From Hydrotaea diabolus (Eukaryota > Arthropoda > Insecta > Diptera > Muscidae), in NCBI GenBank assembly GCA_963513945.1, contig OY740716.1:121704955-121768954 (forward strand): DNA of 64,000 bases. Direction: 5' to 3'. Numbering within the stretch: the first letter of the stretch is position 1; the number at the start of each line of letters is the position of its first letter. Under the pieces are notes generated by a model. The model was not told where the DNA came from, ran no database searches, and worked only from the letters and a program-made list of their open reading frames with translations. The position numbers and the translations under genes were made by a program. Below are positions 53,336 to 64,000 of the stretch, piece by piece.

Positions 53336-54640
53336 CCCTTAAAGTGCGAGAGTGTGCATGTAAAATCGAGAAATTTAAATATTCCCCGGTGCTGGTTCTT
53401 AACACTTCCCCATCCGCTCTCAAAAAAAAGTGCCAGCAAACGTGTTAAACATTTTTAATTGGTGTAAGGATAACGACAGGATATCTTCCCATCGTAGGAG
53501 TCGGGTGAGTGGGAACAAAAAACTGAGAAAAAAACCAAAAGTGGTAAAGGAAACGTTCGTGCTAAGAAAAATGTTCGCAACACGTGCATGATGGGCGATT
53601 TTACTTCGGAAAAATGTCATTTATTAAAGATAACAAGGAAACATTATTTCTCAAATGAAGGTAAAACGTGCTTTTTCTTTCCGAAGGAAGTTTTAAATTT
53701 GTAGTAGGTTTAAGGCCAGAGGCGGATGCTGTGACAGCGTTCGGGGGCAAAGGAGTCTAATTTCTTAAAAATGATAAATAGTTCTTATTTTCAGAGGCGG
53801 TTTTGTCATGATGCATCAGTTGCTGCTGACAAAACGGGTATTAGAGAAAGGTTAGTTTTGGAAACCCTTCAAGTAAGTTTTAATGGCAATACACCTGTTT
53901 ATATTATCCATAATATCTCGCTGAGGCATACAAGGAAAACTTCATTCAAATCAAATTGTATTTGGCCATATATTTTGTATACTCACTGTCACACTAATTA
54001 TAAGTACTGACAACTCTGATTATTGGCTTTGAGATAAAACTCCAACTTACAAATTCGCAGGATTTTACGACTGAACACTAACGCAAAACAATATTCGTTG
54101 TTTAAGTCGTAGTTTGAAAGGTAAGCATGGCACGGAGATACAATTTACTAGTCAATCAAATATTAATAAGTATAAATACCAGGAAAATGTCCTCGGTAAT
54201 TTAAGATACTTTTGGAGACTAGCTTGTATATGATTCGCAACCGACTGGATTTGCAAGGACTCGCTTCGCCGCTCATAAAAGTGGTCTCTACTAACACTGT
54301 CATGAAAGAGTAAGAAATCTATGAGTAAACTTCTGCATTAAAAAATAACAGAAACGGCGAAGCACTTAATTTGTTACTGTCCAAATTACGTTTAAAGACT
54401 CATTTTTTAATAGAATTTATTTAGAGCCGACGTTATGCAGTTATTCCCAGATTTTAAAGAAGAATCTTAATGGGATGTTAAGGAAGATACTTTAGCCTCA
54501 CCCATTTTATACTACTCTCGCCTGAAAGCTTCCCTTTAAGTCTATTCGATGCAGGTACAATCCATGTTATTCTCACAGATTCGGACCATTGCCTTGTTGT
54601 AGCGAAGCTACTTGTGGCAAGTCCGTACATACCAAATCCT
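53336..54640. other. Insert in unit 2, right part; unidentified
   Basis: No match in units 1 or 3. Short frames on both strands, none convincing. At 54478-54640 the minus strand reads GFGMYGLATSSFATTRQWSE and WIVPASNRLKGKLS, which looks protein-like but I cannot name it. P-like sequence resumes at about 54645 (GCTGAAAAGAAAACTTTC). Confidence 0.4.
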
Positions 54641-54644
54641 TGCT

Positions 54645-56298
54645 GAAAAGAAAACTTTCTTCTTTTTATCTGCAAATTCTAGTTCTACTAAGTATTTAAG
54701 AAAACCTTCAGTATATTTGTGTTGTAATGCAAATCTGTAGCAATTATCACCATAAAGTATTCCACTACTTAGGTAATAAAAGATTTTGTCATTTTTTTCT
54801 AAAAAATGGCAGTGGACAAGGCTAATTCATTAATACTTTTAGTATATTTAGTTGTCTCGACTTCTGTTCTGATTGCTTGGGCCAATGTTTTGCTGAAAAT
54901 TTGGGTTGCAAATTTCACCTGCATTTTTTCAAAAGAATTAGGGAAGATATGCTGTCGAGTTAGTTTCGGACACATTTTTGTAGTTGCGTTGGGTTCCATT
55001 TCATAAAGTTCCCTTATTACTTGAAAACTGGCATTGCCGCCAGAAGTTTGTAAGTCAAATTATAGCCACCCATTTTGAAAAGATTTTTTTAATTGCAGAA
55101 AGTACAACATACAATATATTTTATCGTTATCCATATGAAAATATGGGTTTTCAGTTGATACTCCAAGGTAAAGAAACATTTATTAGGCGAACCTTGGTCG
55201 CAAACTAGCACTCTAACTTTCAGGCTAAGACTTTTAAGCACAGTCGTATTATGCTTAATTTTTTTATTCAAAGTATCAGCTGTTAAACCATTTTCGAAAT
55301 AAAATAGTTTTTTGCGATATTTACATTTGAGCACATCGACCTAAGTAAAAATACGCATACTTGCGTACCAATTTTATTGCTTCTTTCGAGACCAGTGTGT
55401 TCGAATCCATCTATTAAATCAAGATGTGCGTTGTATTTCAACTCCTTCCTTATTGACATTTCATCCATCAATAAAACCATTTGATATAAATCCTTGCCTT
55501 CATGTTGAGAACATCTTTGTTTAAGGGATTCAAAACCAGGCTGTATAAATTGTATGGGTACCCACCGGTTTAAAGTAGAAACGAGGTTAATTAAGATTCA
55601 GTTTATTTCGTAAAAAGGCATAAGTTGACTTAGGCATATAAAATATATTCTGAGCCAGACATCTTACATCGTCTGAATACTCTTTTGGACGGGAACGTAG
55701 CAAAAGCTTGCAAAAATTTTGGTTTAGTTGCTTATACTCTGAACGCAATTAATGGACAACTTCAATACATTTTTTGAAACGATATTCTTCTTAGCGCTGA
55801 CTGTATTTTCTTTTAATTTTTTAAAGCATATTATATTTTCTTTTATATTTTTCCGTTAATGTTGTTTGATTTTCGCAATTCTTACAAAAAGGTGCTTCTA
55901 TCTCACCATTACAAAAATTTTTCGGCGAATTTGGAAAATCAAAATCAATGCCCATAACGTCCTCTACACCTTATCCTATTGTAGGAATAGTTTCTGCTTT
56001 TAAATTTCTTTTTCCAACATATGTGCTCGAGAAAAGATTTTCGCAAATATATAAACTTTTTAATCACTTTCAGCAATTTTACATTTATCTCCCAAATTTC
56101 ACAAAGAATCAAATCATGTGCAGGAAATTTAAACATTCAATTCTCGATATCCCACATTTCTTAATTCAGCATTTTATGCCACTGGGCAAACTACTTTTTA
56201 GTTTTCGTCCGCTCATTGTATGTCGCATTGACATCGCAAAATCAAGTGAAAGCTCAGAAAAAATATTGAATACAAAATACTGTTTTAACGACAAGCTG
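54645..56298 (-). pseudogene. P-like transposase, unit 2, N-terminal and central part
   Basis: From the minus-strand start: FPAHDLILCEIWEINVKLLK (56130; possible THAP-type end), then DEMSIRKELKYNAHLDLIDG (55460), FEHTGLERSNKIGTQVCVFL and KVRVLVCDQGSPNKCFF (55210). After a stop comes PKLTRQHIFPNSFEKMQVKF (54965). The order matches units 1 and 3. Its C-terminal remainder is at 50985-51860. Confidence 0.8.
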
Positions 56299-56502
56299 CA
56301 CGCAGAAAAAAAGTATGGTTGGGGTGACAATATTCGAAGAGGATCATACTATTGTTAGGTATATTATTGGGGCACAACAATATTATGATCCTAACAACAA
56401 TAGTATGATTCACACATAACCATACTGTGATCCCCACAACCATAGTATGATTCCCACTCAACCATACTATGATTTCAACAACCATACTTTGATCCTCACA
56501 AC
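56299..56502 (+). mobile_element. Element A copy f, truncated
   Basis: CACGCAGAAAAAAAGTATGG at the same point after CAAGCTG as copy e. About 200 bp of minisatellite, then CCTCACAACGCCC joined to repeat D (AACGGCCCAGTGTG). The exit point is shared with copy e. Confidence 0.85.
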
Positions 56503-57227
56503 GCCCAACGGCCCAGTGTGTAGAAATCAAATTTTCTGAATTCACCACCCAATTGTATAGCTTTCTAAGGTTGAATTTAAGAATAAAATTACAATGTTTT
56601 CCCCATGCACCCTGTATTTGACCAAAATAGTATTTTTGCCTTATTTATTCGAATCTTATCTTATCCAATCTGAACGTATGATATGTCGTTGATCATTAAT
56701 TAACAAGAGCTATACTTCTTCCATAGGCCATTTTGGAATTTGTTACACGATTTTTTACCCCAGAAATGGTACTATAATTGCAACACATGTAAAGGCATAT
56801 AAAAAGGCAAATAAGTTATATAGGATTAATATATATTAAAATTAGCAGTATAAGTGAAAACTTGGACCGATGCCTTCGAAGTATTAATAAGTGGAGATGT
56901 TTGTATGTTCAAAATTAAAGCGCGATTCTTCTCGTGGCTCTTAATTTTGGATGATCGAAGTTCATACACCAACAACAATTGATGTAACATATGTAGCTGT
57001 TATACAGTTTTGCATCTCTTACTTTAACAAATTATCTACGGGGAACTATGTATTTGACTATCACACACGGATGAGGTGTATAATTTTCGAAATCAGAAGT
57101 CAAGAGCGTTATAGCAAATTCGATTCGCGTTAGGATTTTATTTCATTCCGTATCATCAGAAAATTAAACAATAACAATTGCGCTTTATTAATTGAGTAGT
57201 TCTTAACGAGGATATTTTGAAGTAACG
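56503..57227 (+). repeat. Repeat D, unit 3
   Basis: CGGCCCAGTGTGTAGAAATC at the start, then the same order of blocks as unit 2, including GATATGTCGTTGATCATTAA. It is uninterrupted. It differs from unit 2 by scattered substitutions and small indels. Confidence 0.8.
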
Positions 57228-57835
57228 CGGGATCCATTTTGAGGTTCCCTACTCTTTTAAAGAAAAAAACTCAGAAAATTCAAATTATCTGCTCACCGAA
57301 GTGTTCTCTTAATAAATCCATTGATTGATGTAATGTGTGGGAAGTGGCGCCGTCTTGTTGAAACCAAATGTCGCCGAGATCACGAGCTTCAATTTCAGGC
57401 ATCAAATAGTCGGTTATCGTGGCGCGATAACGGTCACCATTGACGGTTACGTTCTCACTGGCATCATTTTTGAAGAAATATGGACCGATGATTCCATGGG
57501 CCCACAAACCACTAAACCGTCGCTGAACAAAATTTGGCTCGAAAACGTCGGATATTCTTGGACGTTGTCTATTCGGTTGAATTTTTTCGAATAATAAATG
57601 CTGGGTCCAAAGATGGGTGATGGTGTTGCGAAGTGAATGAATTGCACGAAATACATTCCTGACAGAACGTGAATTTTCGTAATAAAGTTGAACAATTTGT
57701 AAACGTTGTTCAGGCGTAAGTCTTTCCACGATGAAATGCCAAACAATACTAAAGAATAATAACATGACAGCATGACACGACTTAACGTTATCTGTCAAAA
57801 AAGGCTATTGAAAAAGGTATCTCTACTTGGATCAC
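57228..57835 (-). mobile_element. Mariner-like element copy 3 (unit 3), internally deleted
   Basis: Left edge near GATCCATTTTGAGGTTCCC, right edge near GTATCTCTACTTGGATCACC, similar to copy 2. About 600 bp remain because the centre of the transposase is gone. Confidence 0.7.
57280..57798 (-). pseudogene. Mariner-type transposase, copy 3
   Basis: A single 172-codon frame from 57798: VERLTPEQRLQIVQLYYENS at the N-terminus, then a deletion joining to FVQRRFSGLWAHGIIGPYFF. It continues KNDASENVTVNGDRYRATI and IWFQQDGATSHTLHQSMDLL, which has the second catalytic Asp intact (QQDGA). It lacks the first Asp block and the C-terminus after FGEQII. The fused frame is open by chance deletion and is not a working enzyme. 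Confidence 0.82.
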
Positions 57836-58150
57836 CCATTATATAAACAAAGAATAGAAATAATATAGAACGCACTCTCATTTCTTTCTGCCGTATAAGC
57901 TGCGCTCGCATTGCTGAGAGCGAAAGCGTTCGCAAAAACGAAGGGTGAATTAACGTCGCTTTATTGTTTAGTATTTTGCCTTTTTACAAAGTCTCGTAGA
58001 CAGCGTATGCTTTGACAGAATTGTCAGCAAATTTGGAATGTTTGGCGTGTGTTTTATATTTGGAAGCCAAAATTTAGGCCCTAAAAAAATTTGTGCAAGT
58101 TAATTCATTTTCTTTTTATTATCATTTTTCATTTATAAATGATAAAAGTA
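57836..58150. repeat. Spacer X, unit 3
   Basis: Matches 46466-46830 of unit 2, including GAGAGCGAAAGCGTTCGC and GTCTCGTAGACAGCGTATGC. Absent from unit 1. No coding function was recognised. Confidence 0.65.
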
Positions 58151-58162
58151 ATAATAATTGTT

Positions 58163-58532
58163 TAGCTCGTTTGTTTTATTTCGGTCTGTTGCTTTTACAC
58201 ATTGAACAGGGATTAACCGGCTCAAGAACAAAAGAGGTGGCAAGAGTGAGTTGTATTTTCGTGGGCAATTGTGTGAAGAAAACTTGAAAAGTAAGGTTTA
58301 CAACAGTAGTTCTCATTCGTTTGGGGAGAGCCTGGCCTTATAGAGTTCGGTTTTACTTTCAACAATTGCAGCAAAGCTTTCTGAAGAGGGTTGTCACGGA
58401 CCCGAAATCATGATAAAAACAGTATGCAGCCACGAAAATCAATGTCACTTTGCCATTTTGTTATTAACTTGTCTTCTCTTGAAATATAGAAGCAAGAGGT
58501 CTTGAGCCGGTTAATCCCTGTTCAATGAGTAA
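58163..58532. mobile_element. MITE I, about 370 bp
   Basis: The inverted pair GAACAGGGATTAACCGGCTC (58206) and GAGCCGGTTAATCCCTGTTC (58504) lies near each end. In unit 1 the outer part extends to AAAAGCAACAGACCGAAATA, which here lies inverted on the left flank (58168-58195), so the true inverted ends are about 60 bp. No coding sequence and no clear target duplication. It inserted in the spacer before the P-like region. Confidence 0.65.
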
Positions 58533-58999
58533 TAATAATTCAAATAATTATTTTTTTTTAATTATTGTGTTTTTAAGTTTTATTTTTACATTTTTTTATA
58601 TTTGTGTTTTTACAATTTTTTTATATTTGTGTTTTTTACATTTATTTTAAATTTTTTTGTTTGTTATTGTTTTCAATTTTTTTTTAATTTTTTCCTCAAT
58701 TTTGTCTTTTAATTTTATAAAAAAGTAGTGGATAAAGAGTAGTGCTATTCATTGGATACAACTTTTAGTTTTCTTTCTTTGGAACTACCTTTTTTTATAG
58801 CCCAGGAAAAGTGTTTTCGAAGAAGTACGAGTAAGAGAAAATTAAGTATTTCTTATTTGTGATTGCAACATTCGCCATCAAACCATTCTGGTGCTTTAAT
58901 ACCTACTTTATGTGGCGCACCCTTAAAAATTTTATAAAAAATTAGTACGTATATGCTTTTTGCACACATTCATTAAGGCATCAGATGGAGCAACTAAGT
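58533..58999. other. Unit 3 spacer and P-like 3' end
   Basis: T-rich DNA (TTTTTACA tracts) that shows the uninterrupted form of the element G target site. Then a minus-strand region similar to 51000-51360 (AGTAGTGCTATTCATTGGAT). Probably the untranslated end of the P-like gene. Confidence 0.5.
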
Positions 59000-60918
59000 T
59001 TCCAAAGCTTGTTAATGACTGATAATTTTTGAAAAAAATATAAAAAGTTCGTTGGGAGCCGTCAACACTTCATCGAGCTTTCTTAACTTCTGCTCGCTCT
59101 TTCTACAATCCAGCTTTGGTGTAACTTTGAATGCCACGTAACCAACACAGCACCTCATCGAAACCACCTCAATATTAATGTCAGCTGAAATATCGAAAAC
59201 ATCTTTAAGAAAGTATTCGGCATAGCTGTGGTTGTCAAAGCCGACTTCAGTTACTTCTTTTGGGATTGTTTTTGTTTGGTCAGAAGCTAAATTGGAGCTA
59301 TTAAAATTTGCTTCAATCAGTATTTCCTCGCCCTGAGATTGCTCACAATTGCTAGAGGAACTTGATTGAACAATTTTACCGACTTTCAACTTTGCCAAAA
59401 TGCCAACTAATTCGGCTACAGAAGGATTGTTATTGTGTCCCCCATTTTGACGCAATATAGCAAAAGTGTTTTCTAACTGGTCCTGATTAAAGGATTTTGT
59501 CTTGATAAAAAAAATATTTTCATTTGCCAATAGTTTGTCGACCAAACAAAGAACAGAATTTGAAGTTAGTTTCATCCCGTCTAAAAAGAAAACTTTCTTC
59601 TTTTTATCCGAAAATTCTAGTTCTACTAAGTATTTAAGAAAAGTTTCAGTATATTTGTGTGTTTAATTGTAATGCAGATCTGTAGCAATTATCACCATAA
59701 AGTGTTCCATTACTTTGGTAATAAAAGATTTTGTCAATTTTTTCTAAAAAATGGCAGTAGACAAGGCTAATTCATTAATACTTTTAGTAAATTTAGTTGT
59801 CTCGACTTCTGTTCTGATTGCTGCGGCCAGTGTTTTGCTGAAAATTTGGGTTGCAAATTTAACCCGCATTTTTCAAAAGAATTAGGGAAGATATGCTGTC
59901 GAGTTAGTTTCGGACACATTTTTGTAGTTGCGTTGGCTTCCATTTCATAAAGTTCCCTTATTACTTGAAAACTGACATTGCCGTTAAAGTTTGTAAGTCA
60001 CATTTTAGCCACCAATTTTGAAATGATTTTATTAATTGGGGAAAGCCGAACAGGCGATATATTTTATCGTTGAAAATATGGGTTTTCAGCTGATACTCTA
60101 AGGTAAAGAAACATTTATTAGGCAAACCTTTGTCGCAAACTATCACTTTCAACTCCTTCCTTATTGACATTTCATCCATCAATAAAACTATGTGATATAA
60201 ATCCTTGCCTTCAAGTTGAGAACATCTTTGTTTACAGGATTCAAAACCAGGCTGTAGAAATTGTATGGGGACCCACAGGTTTAAAGTAGAAACGAGGTTT
60301 ATTAAGATTCAGTTTATTTCGTAAAAAGGAATAAGCTGAAAATTTTGGTTTAGTTGCTTATACTCTGAACACAATCAATGGACTACTTCAATGCATTTTT
60401 TGAAACAATATTCTTTTTATATTTTTTTATCCGTCACTCAGTTTTTAGCGCTGACTTTATTTTCTTTTATTTTTTTTAAAGCATATTATATTTTCTTTTA
60501 TATTTTTCCGTTAATGTTGTTTCATTTTCGCAATTCTTACATAAAAGTGCTTCTATCTGACCATTACAAAATTTTTTGCCCATAACGTCCGTCCTCTATA
60601 CCCTATCCTATTGTAAGAATAGTTTCTGCTTTTAAATTTCTTTTTCCAACATATGTGCTCGAGAAATGATTTTCGCAAATATATTAACTTTTTCTAATCA
60701 CATTCAGCAATTTGACATTTTTCTCCCAAATTTGGCAAAGAATCAAATCATGTGCAGGAATCATCGATTTCCCACACTTCTTAATTCAGCATTTTATGCC
60801 ACTGGGCAACGTACTTTTTAGTTTTCGTCCGCTCATTGTGTGTCACATTGACATCGCAAAATCAAGTGAAAGCTCAGAAAAAATATTCAATACAAAATAA
60901 TGTTTTAACGACCAGCTG
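59000..60918 (-). pseudogene. P-like transposase, unit 3
   Basis: The minus strand has the N-terminal part (60780-60600, decayed), MDEMSIRKEL (60180) fused by deletion to KVIVCDKGLPNKCFF, and then KIYRLFGFPQLIKSFQNWWL (60060), which recalls the FDPPHLLKSIRN block of P transposase. PKLTRQHIFPNSFEK (about 59915) and KSFNQDQLENTFAILRQNGG with HNNNPSV (59505-59430) follow. The last is the best-preserved C-terminus of the three. It lacks about 170 residues between the first and second Asp blocks. Confidence 0.82.
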
Positions 60919-61791
60919 CACGCAGAAAAACGGTATGGTTGGGGTGACAATATTCGAAGAGGATCATACTATTGTTGGGTATATTATTGGGGCACAACAA
61001 TATTATGATCCTCACAACAATAGTATGATTCACACATAACCATACTATGATCCCCACAACCATAGTATGATTCACACTCAACCATACTTTGTTTTCCACA
61101 ACCATACTATGATCCTCACAACAATAGTATGATTCACACTTAACTATACTATTATCTCCACAACCATATGATGATCCTCACAACCATAGTATGTTTCTCA
61201 TACAACCATAGTATGATCCTCACAACAATAGTAGGATTCACACGCAACCATACTATGATCCCCGCAACCATAGTATGATTCACACTTAACAATACTATGG
61301 TCCCCAAAATTATTTATTAGGATTGGGTAATGTTGTTTTTCAGAAATAGAGATTTTTATCAAGTAAGTTATTTTAAATTACATTTCTATTAGTTCATAGT
61401 TCGATTTGAGGCCATGTTTTTATTGAACATTTCAGTCTAAATTACTTTTAGTTGATGGCAGGGGTGAATGCTACTTCAACATCCGTAGACCCCAAGTAAC
61501 GAGTGTGATTAAACCATGATCAATGGCTATATACTTAAGTGCAGGCAGATTTTAAATAAACGAGAACCAGTCGTTAGTAGAGTATTTCACCGAACAGAGT
61601 AAACACAATAAAAATCGCTCGAACTACCTTCCGATTGTTGTGTTTTTGTAATGGACAACAACCATGCCACTATATCGTGTGTATGTGTTTTTTTTGGTAT
61701 ATAAATAAAAAAAACATACGCACACACATACTTATACATGTATGCTCTATAAAACCTGTTTTGTTATATTCATATTCGCAACCATACGGAT
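60919..61791 (+). mobile_element. Element A copy g, near full length
   Basis: CACGCAGAAAAACGGTATGG directly after CCAGCTG of the P-like region, the same entry as copies e and f. The minisatellite runs to about 61310 and is followed by the copy-d type interior to about 61791 (TTCATATTCGCAACCATACG). The 3' terminus is missing. At that point inverted repeat D begins. It shows what copies e and f looked like before truncation. Confidence 0.8.
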
Positions 61792-61794
61792 GAA

Positions 61795-61871
61795 GTAAAA
61801 ATTGACTTGAATTCCAAAATGAGCTCTTGCTAATTAATGATCAACGACATACGAGTATCAAACGTTAAGAT
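61795..61871 (-). repeat. Repeat D fragment, inverted (outer part)
   Basis: Read on the minus strand: TTAACGTTTGATACTCGTATGTCGTTGATCATTAATTAGC, matching repeat D at 45110-45150. Its other half lies at 63080-63165, and element A copy h sits between. Confidence 0.65.
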
Positions 61872-63079
61872 CACGCAGAGAAAAGATATGGATACTATAT
61901 GCTCACCGCAACAATAAAATGTTCTCTACAATAAAAGCATGTTTGTCGCAACCATAGTATTGTTTTTTTGAATTTTATTTTGACAACAGTATGATTGCGG
62001 CAATATTAATATTGTTGAAATGTAACAACAGTATTATTGCCAAATTTAGAAATGAAAATATGATTATAGCAACCATATAAACATAGTTGGTGCAACAAAA
62101 GTATTATTTTTAAAATTTACGTTAACAAATACATGATTATGACAATCATACAGTATGATTGCGACTATCAACATAGCAAATCAGGTTTTATAGAGCATAC
62201 ATGTATGTGTATGCGTATTTATTTTTTGTACTTATATACCAAAAAACACATACACACGATACAGTGCATGGTTGTTGTCCATTATAAAAAACTACAAAAA
62301 TCAGAAGGTAGTTCGAGGGATTTTTATTGTGTTAACTTTGTTCGGTGAAATACTCTACTACCGACTGGTTCTCGTTTATTTAAAATCTGCCTGTATTGAT
62401 CATGGTTTAATCACATTCGTTACTTGGGGTCTACGGATGGAAAAGAAGCATTCACCACTGCTGGAAACTAAAAGTATTTTCGACTGCCGTTGGAATATAT
62501 ATTTTTGTTTCTTGAATGCAATGTTCAATAAAAGCATGGCTTCAAATCTGGCTATGAACTAATTGTAATGCAATTTAAAATAACTTGCTTGATAAAAATT
62601 TCCCAATTTTTAATAACAACCTTACCCAATCCTAATAAAAATTTTTGGGGATCATAGTATGGTTTGGTTGAGTGAATCATACCATGGTTGTGGGGATAAT
62701 AGCATGGTGCGTGTGAATCATACTATGGTTATAAGTGTGACTCATAATATGGTTGTTGGTATCATAGTATGATTGCGTGTGAATAATACTATTGTTGTGA
62801 GGATCATTGTATGGTTGTGGAGATCATAGTATGGTTGAGTGTGAAACATACTATGGTTGCGTGTGAATCATACTATGGTTGTGAGGATCATTCTATGGTT
62901 GGATCAGGATCATAGTATGGCTGTGGAGATCGTAGTATGGTTGAGTGTGAATCATACTATGGTTGTGGGAATCATACTTGTTGTGAGGATCATAATATTG
63001 TTGTGCCACAACCATATACCCAACAATAGTATGATCCTCTTCGAATATTGTCACCCAAACCAAACTTTTTTTCTGCATG
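61872..63079 (-). mobile_element. Element A copy h, 1208 bp, complete, minus orientation
   Basis: Left end CACGCAGAGAAAAGATATGG (the inverse of the family's 3' end). Right end CAAACTTTTTTTCTGCATG (inverse of its 5' end, one mismatch). The minisatellite lies at 62645-63060. The interior is of copy-a/d/g type. It interrupts an inverted repeat D. The longest complete copy in the window. Confidence 0.8.
62645..63060. repeat. Minisatellite of element A copy h
   Basis: About eighteen units with ATCATAGTATGGTTGTG or AATCATACTATGGTTGTG cores at 20-25 bp spacing. Open frames across it on both strands merely translate the repeat. Confidence 0.85.
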
Positions 63080-63300
63080 CAAGTGATTTTATTCTGAAAT
63101 TCCACCTTAGAAATCTACAAAATTAGGTGGTGAATTCTGAAAATTTGATTTATTGACACCGGGCCGAACCGCATTAGTTAGTGTGCGAAATGGAAGTGTT
63201 ATTTTTGTATTTGGGTGAGTGAGACATAAAACGACGTCAAAAAAAAACTAGTCGCATTCCTTAGTTACTAAAAGAATAAATTAATCTGTACAGCTTGCTG
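63080..63300 (-). repeat. Repeat D start, inverted, and unidentified flank
   Basis: Minus-strand reading gives CTAATGCGGTTCGGCCCGG near 63165, then TCAAATTTTCAGAATTCACC and TTTCTAAGGTGGAATTTC. This is the start of repeat D as seen at 44960-45040. 63180-63300 is unidentified and may show the true flank of repeat D. Confidence 0.6.
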
Positions 63301-64000
63301 CACTCAGAGAAAAGATATGGTTACTATATGGTCACCGTAACAATAATATGTTCTCTACAATAAAAGCATATTCTTCGCAACCATAGTATTGTTTTTTGAA
63401 TTTCATTTTGACAACAGTATGATTGCGGCAATATTAATATTGTTGAAATGTAACATTGCCAAATTTAGAAATGAAAATGTGGTTGTAGCAACCATATAAA
63501 CATGGTTGCTGCAACAAAAGTAATGTTGTTTAAAATTTACGTCAATAATAATATGATTATGGCAATCATACCGTATGGTTACGACTATGAACATAACAAA
63601 ACAGTTTTTATAGAGCATATATGAATGTGTGCGTATGTTTTTTTGATTTACTAAAAATAACATACACACGATACAGTGCATATTTGTTGTGCATTATAAG
63701 AAACAACAACAATCGAACGTAGTTCGAGGGATTTTTATTGTGTTTACTTTGTTCAGTGAAATACTCTACTACCCACTGTTTCTCGTTTATTTAAAATCTG
63801 CCTGCACTTAAGTATATAGCCATTGATCATGGTTTAATCACATTCGTTACTTGGGATCACAGATGGTGAAGTAGCATTCACTCCTGCTGGCAAATAAACT
63901 TATTTTCGGCTGCCGGTGGAATATATATATTTGTTTCTTGAATGAAATGTTCAATAAAAACATGGCCACAAATCTGGCTAAGTGTAATGAGATTTTAAAT
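63301..64000 (-). mobile_element. Element A copy i, start of a minus-oriented copy cut by window end
   Basis: Begins CACTCAGAGAAAAGATATGG, one base from the usual CACGCAG. It proceeds through the inverse of the family's 3' half and into the interior (ATTTTTATTGTGTTTACTTTG). It resembles copy h closely. The minisatellite lies beyond the window. Confidence 0.78.

Larger units (their letters stand above)
29525..61791. repeat. Three direct tandem units of a TE-derived composite (about 4.5 kb each before insertions)
   Basis: Each unit reads: repeat D, mariner copy (minus), spacer, P-like transposase (minus), start of element A. Unit 1 is 29525-29795 plus 40917-44950 (split by BEL/Pao). Unit 2 is 44951-56502 (split by element G with MITE B, and by a 2.8-kb insert). 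Unit 3 is 56503-61791. The joins between units 1/2 and 2/3 are the same: a truncated element A ending TTTGATCCTCACAACGC fused to CGGCCCAGTGTG and repeat D. A shared abnormal junction implies tandem duplication rather than independent insertions. Confidence 0.75.

Overview
The window is AT-rich eukaryotic DNA, almost certainly from an insect and most likely a dipteran. It carries Jockey-type LINEs, a P-type transposase family, BEL/Pao with an env-like ORF, Tc1, mariner, hAT-like, Penelope and Transib elements, and two short introns (61 and 107 bp). I recognise no host gene, tRNA, rRNA or CRISPR array. Nearly everything is a transposable element, usually broken, often nested two or three deep. 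It reads like heterochromatin or an old TE cluster.

Layout. 1-4.35 kb: end of a terminal-inverted-repeat element with an internal minisatellite (element A), a BEL/Pao integrase relic, a palindromic MITE and a second element A piece. 4.9-9.15 kb: a decayed LINE (alpha) split by a Penelope element, itself split by a hAT-like MITE with an 8-bp target duplication. 9.7-19.95 kb: a LINE (beta) split by a Tc1-like element (holding MITE B), by a nearly complete Jockey element (gamma) and by an element A copy. 20.4-20.9 kb: minus-strand Transib transposase relic. 22-24 kb: a GC-richer stretch and another element A. 24-29.5 kb: LINE and Ty3/gypsy relics with a deleted mariner and a 2.2-kb long-TIR hAT-like element.

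29.5-61.8 kb: three direct repeats of a roughly 4.5-kb composite unit (repeat D, mariner copy, spacer, minus-strand P-like transposase, start of an element A). Units are distended by later insertions. In unit 1 sits an 8-kb BEL/Pao retrovirus-like element, which itself contains a 3.2-kb Transib transposon. In unit 2 sit a 3.8-kb DNA transposon with about 520-bp inverted repeats and an unusual spliced transposase (element G), MITE B, and a further 2.8-kb insert holding element H. 61.8-64 kb: inverted repeat D interrupted by an element A, then the start of another A.

The strongest single observation is the Transib at 31984-35204. It has a RAG1-like transposase, a 5-bp target duplication, and ends that look like a 12/23 pair of V(D)J recombination signals: heptamer, 12-bp or 23-bp spacer, then the same CCAAAAATR nonamer. 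Other points of interest are the shared-junction triplication, element G, the element A minisatellite family, and the GAATTC-palindrome-rich element H.

All boundaries were found by eye. Target duplications are stated only where both copies can be read. Element letters (A, B, C, D, G, H, I; LINE alpha to delta) are labels used only here.
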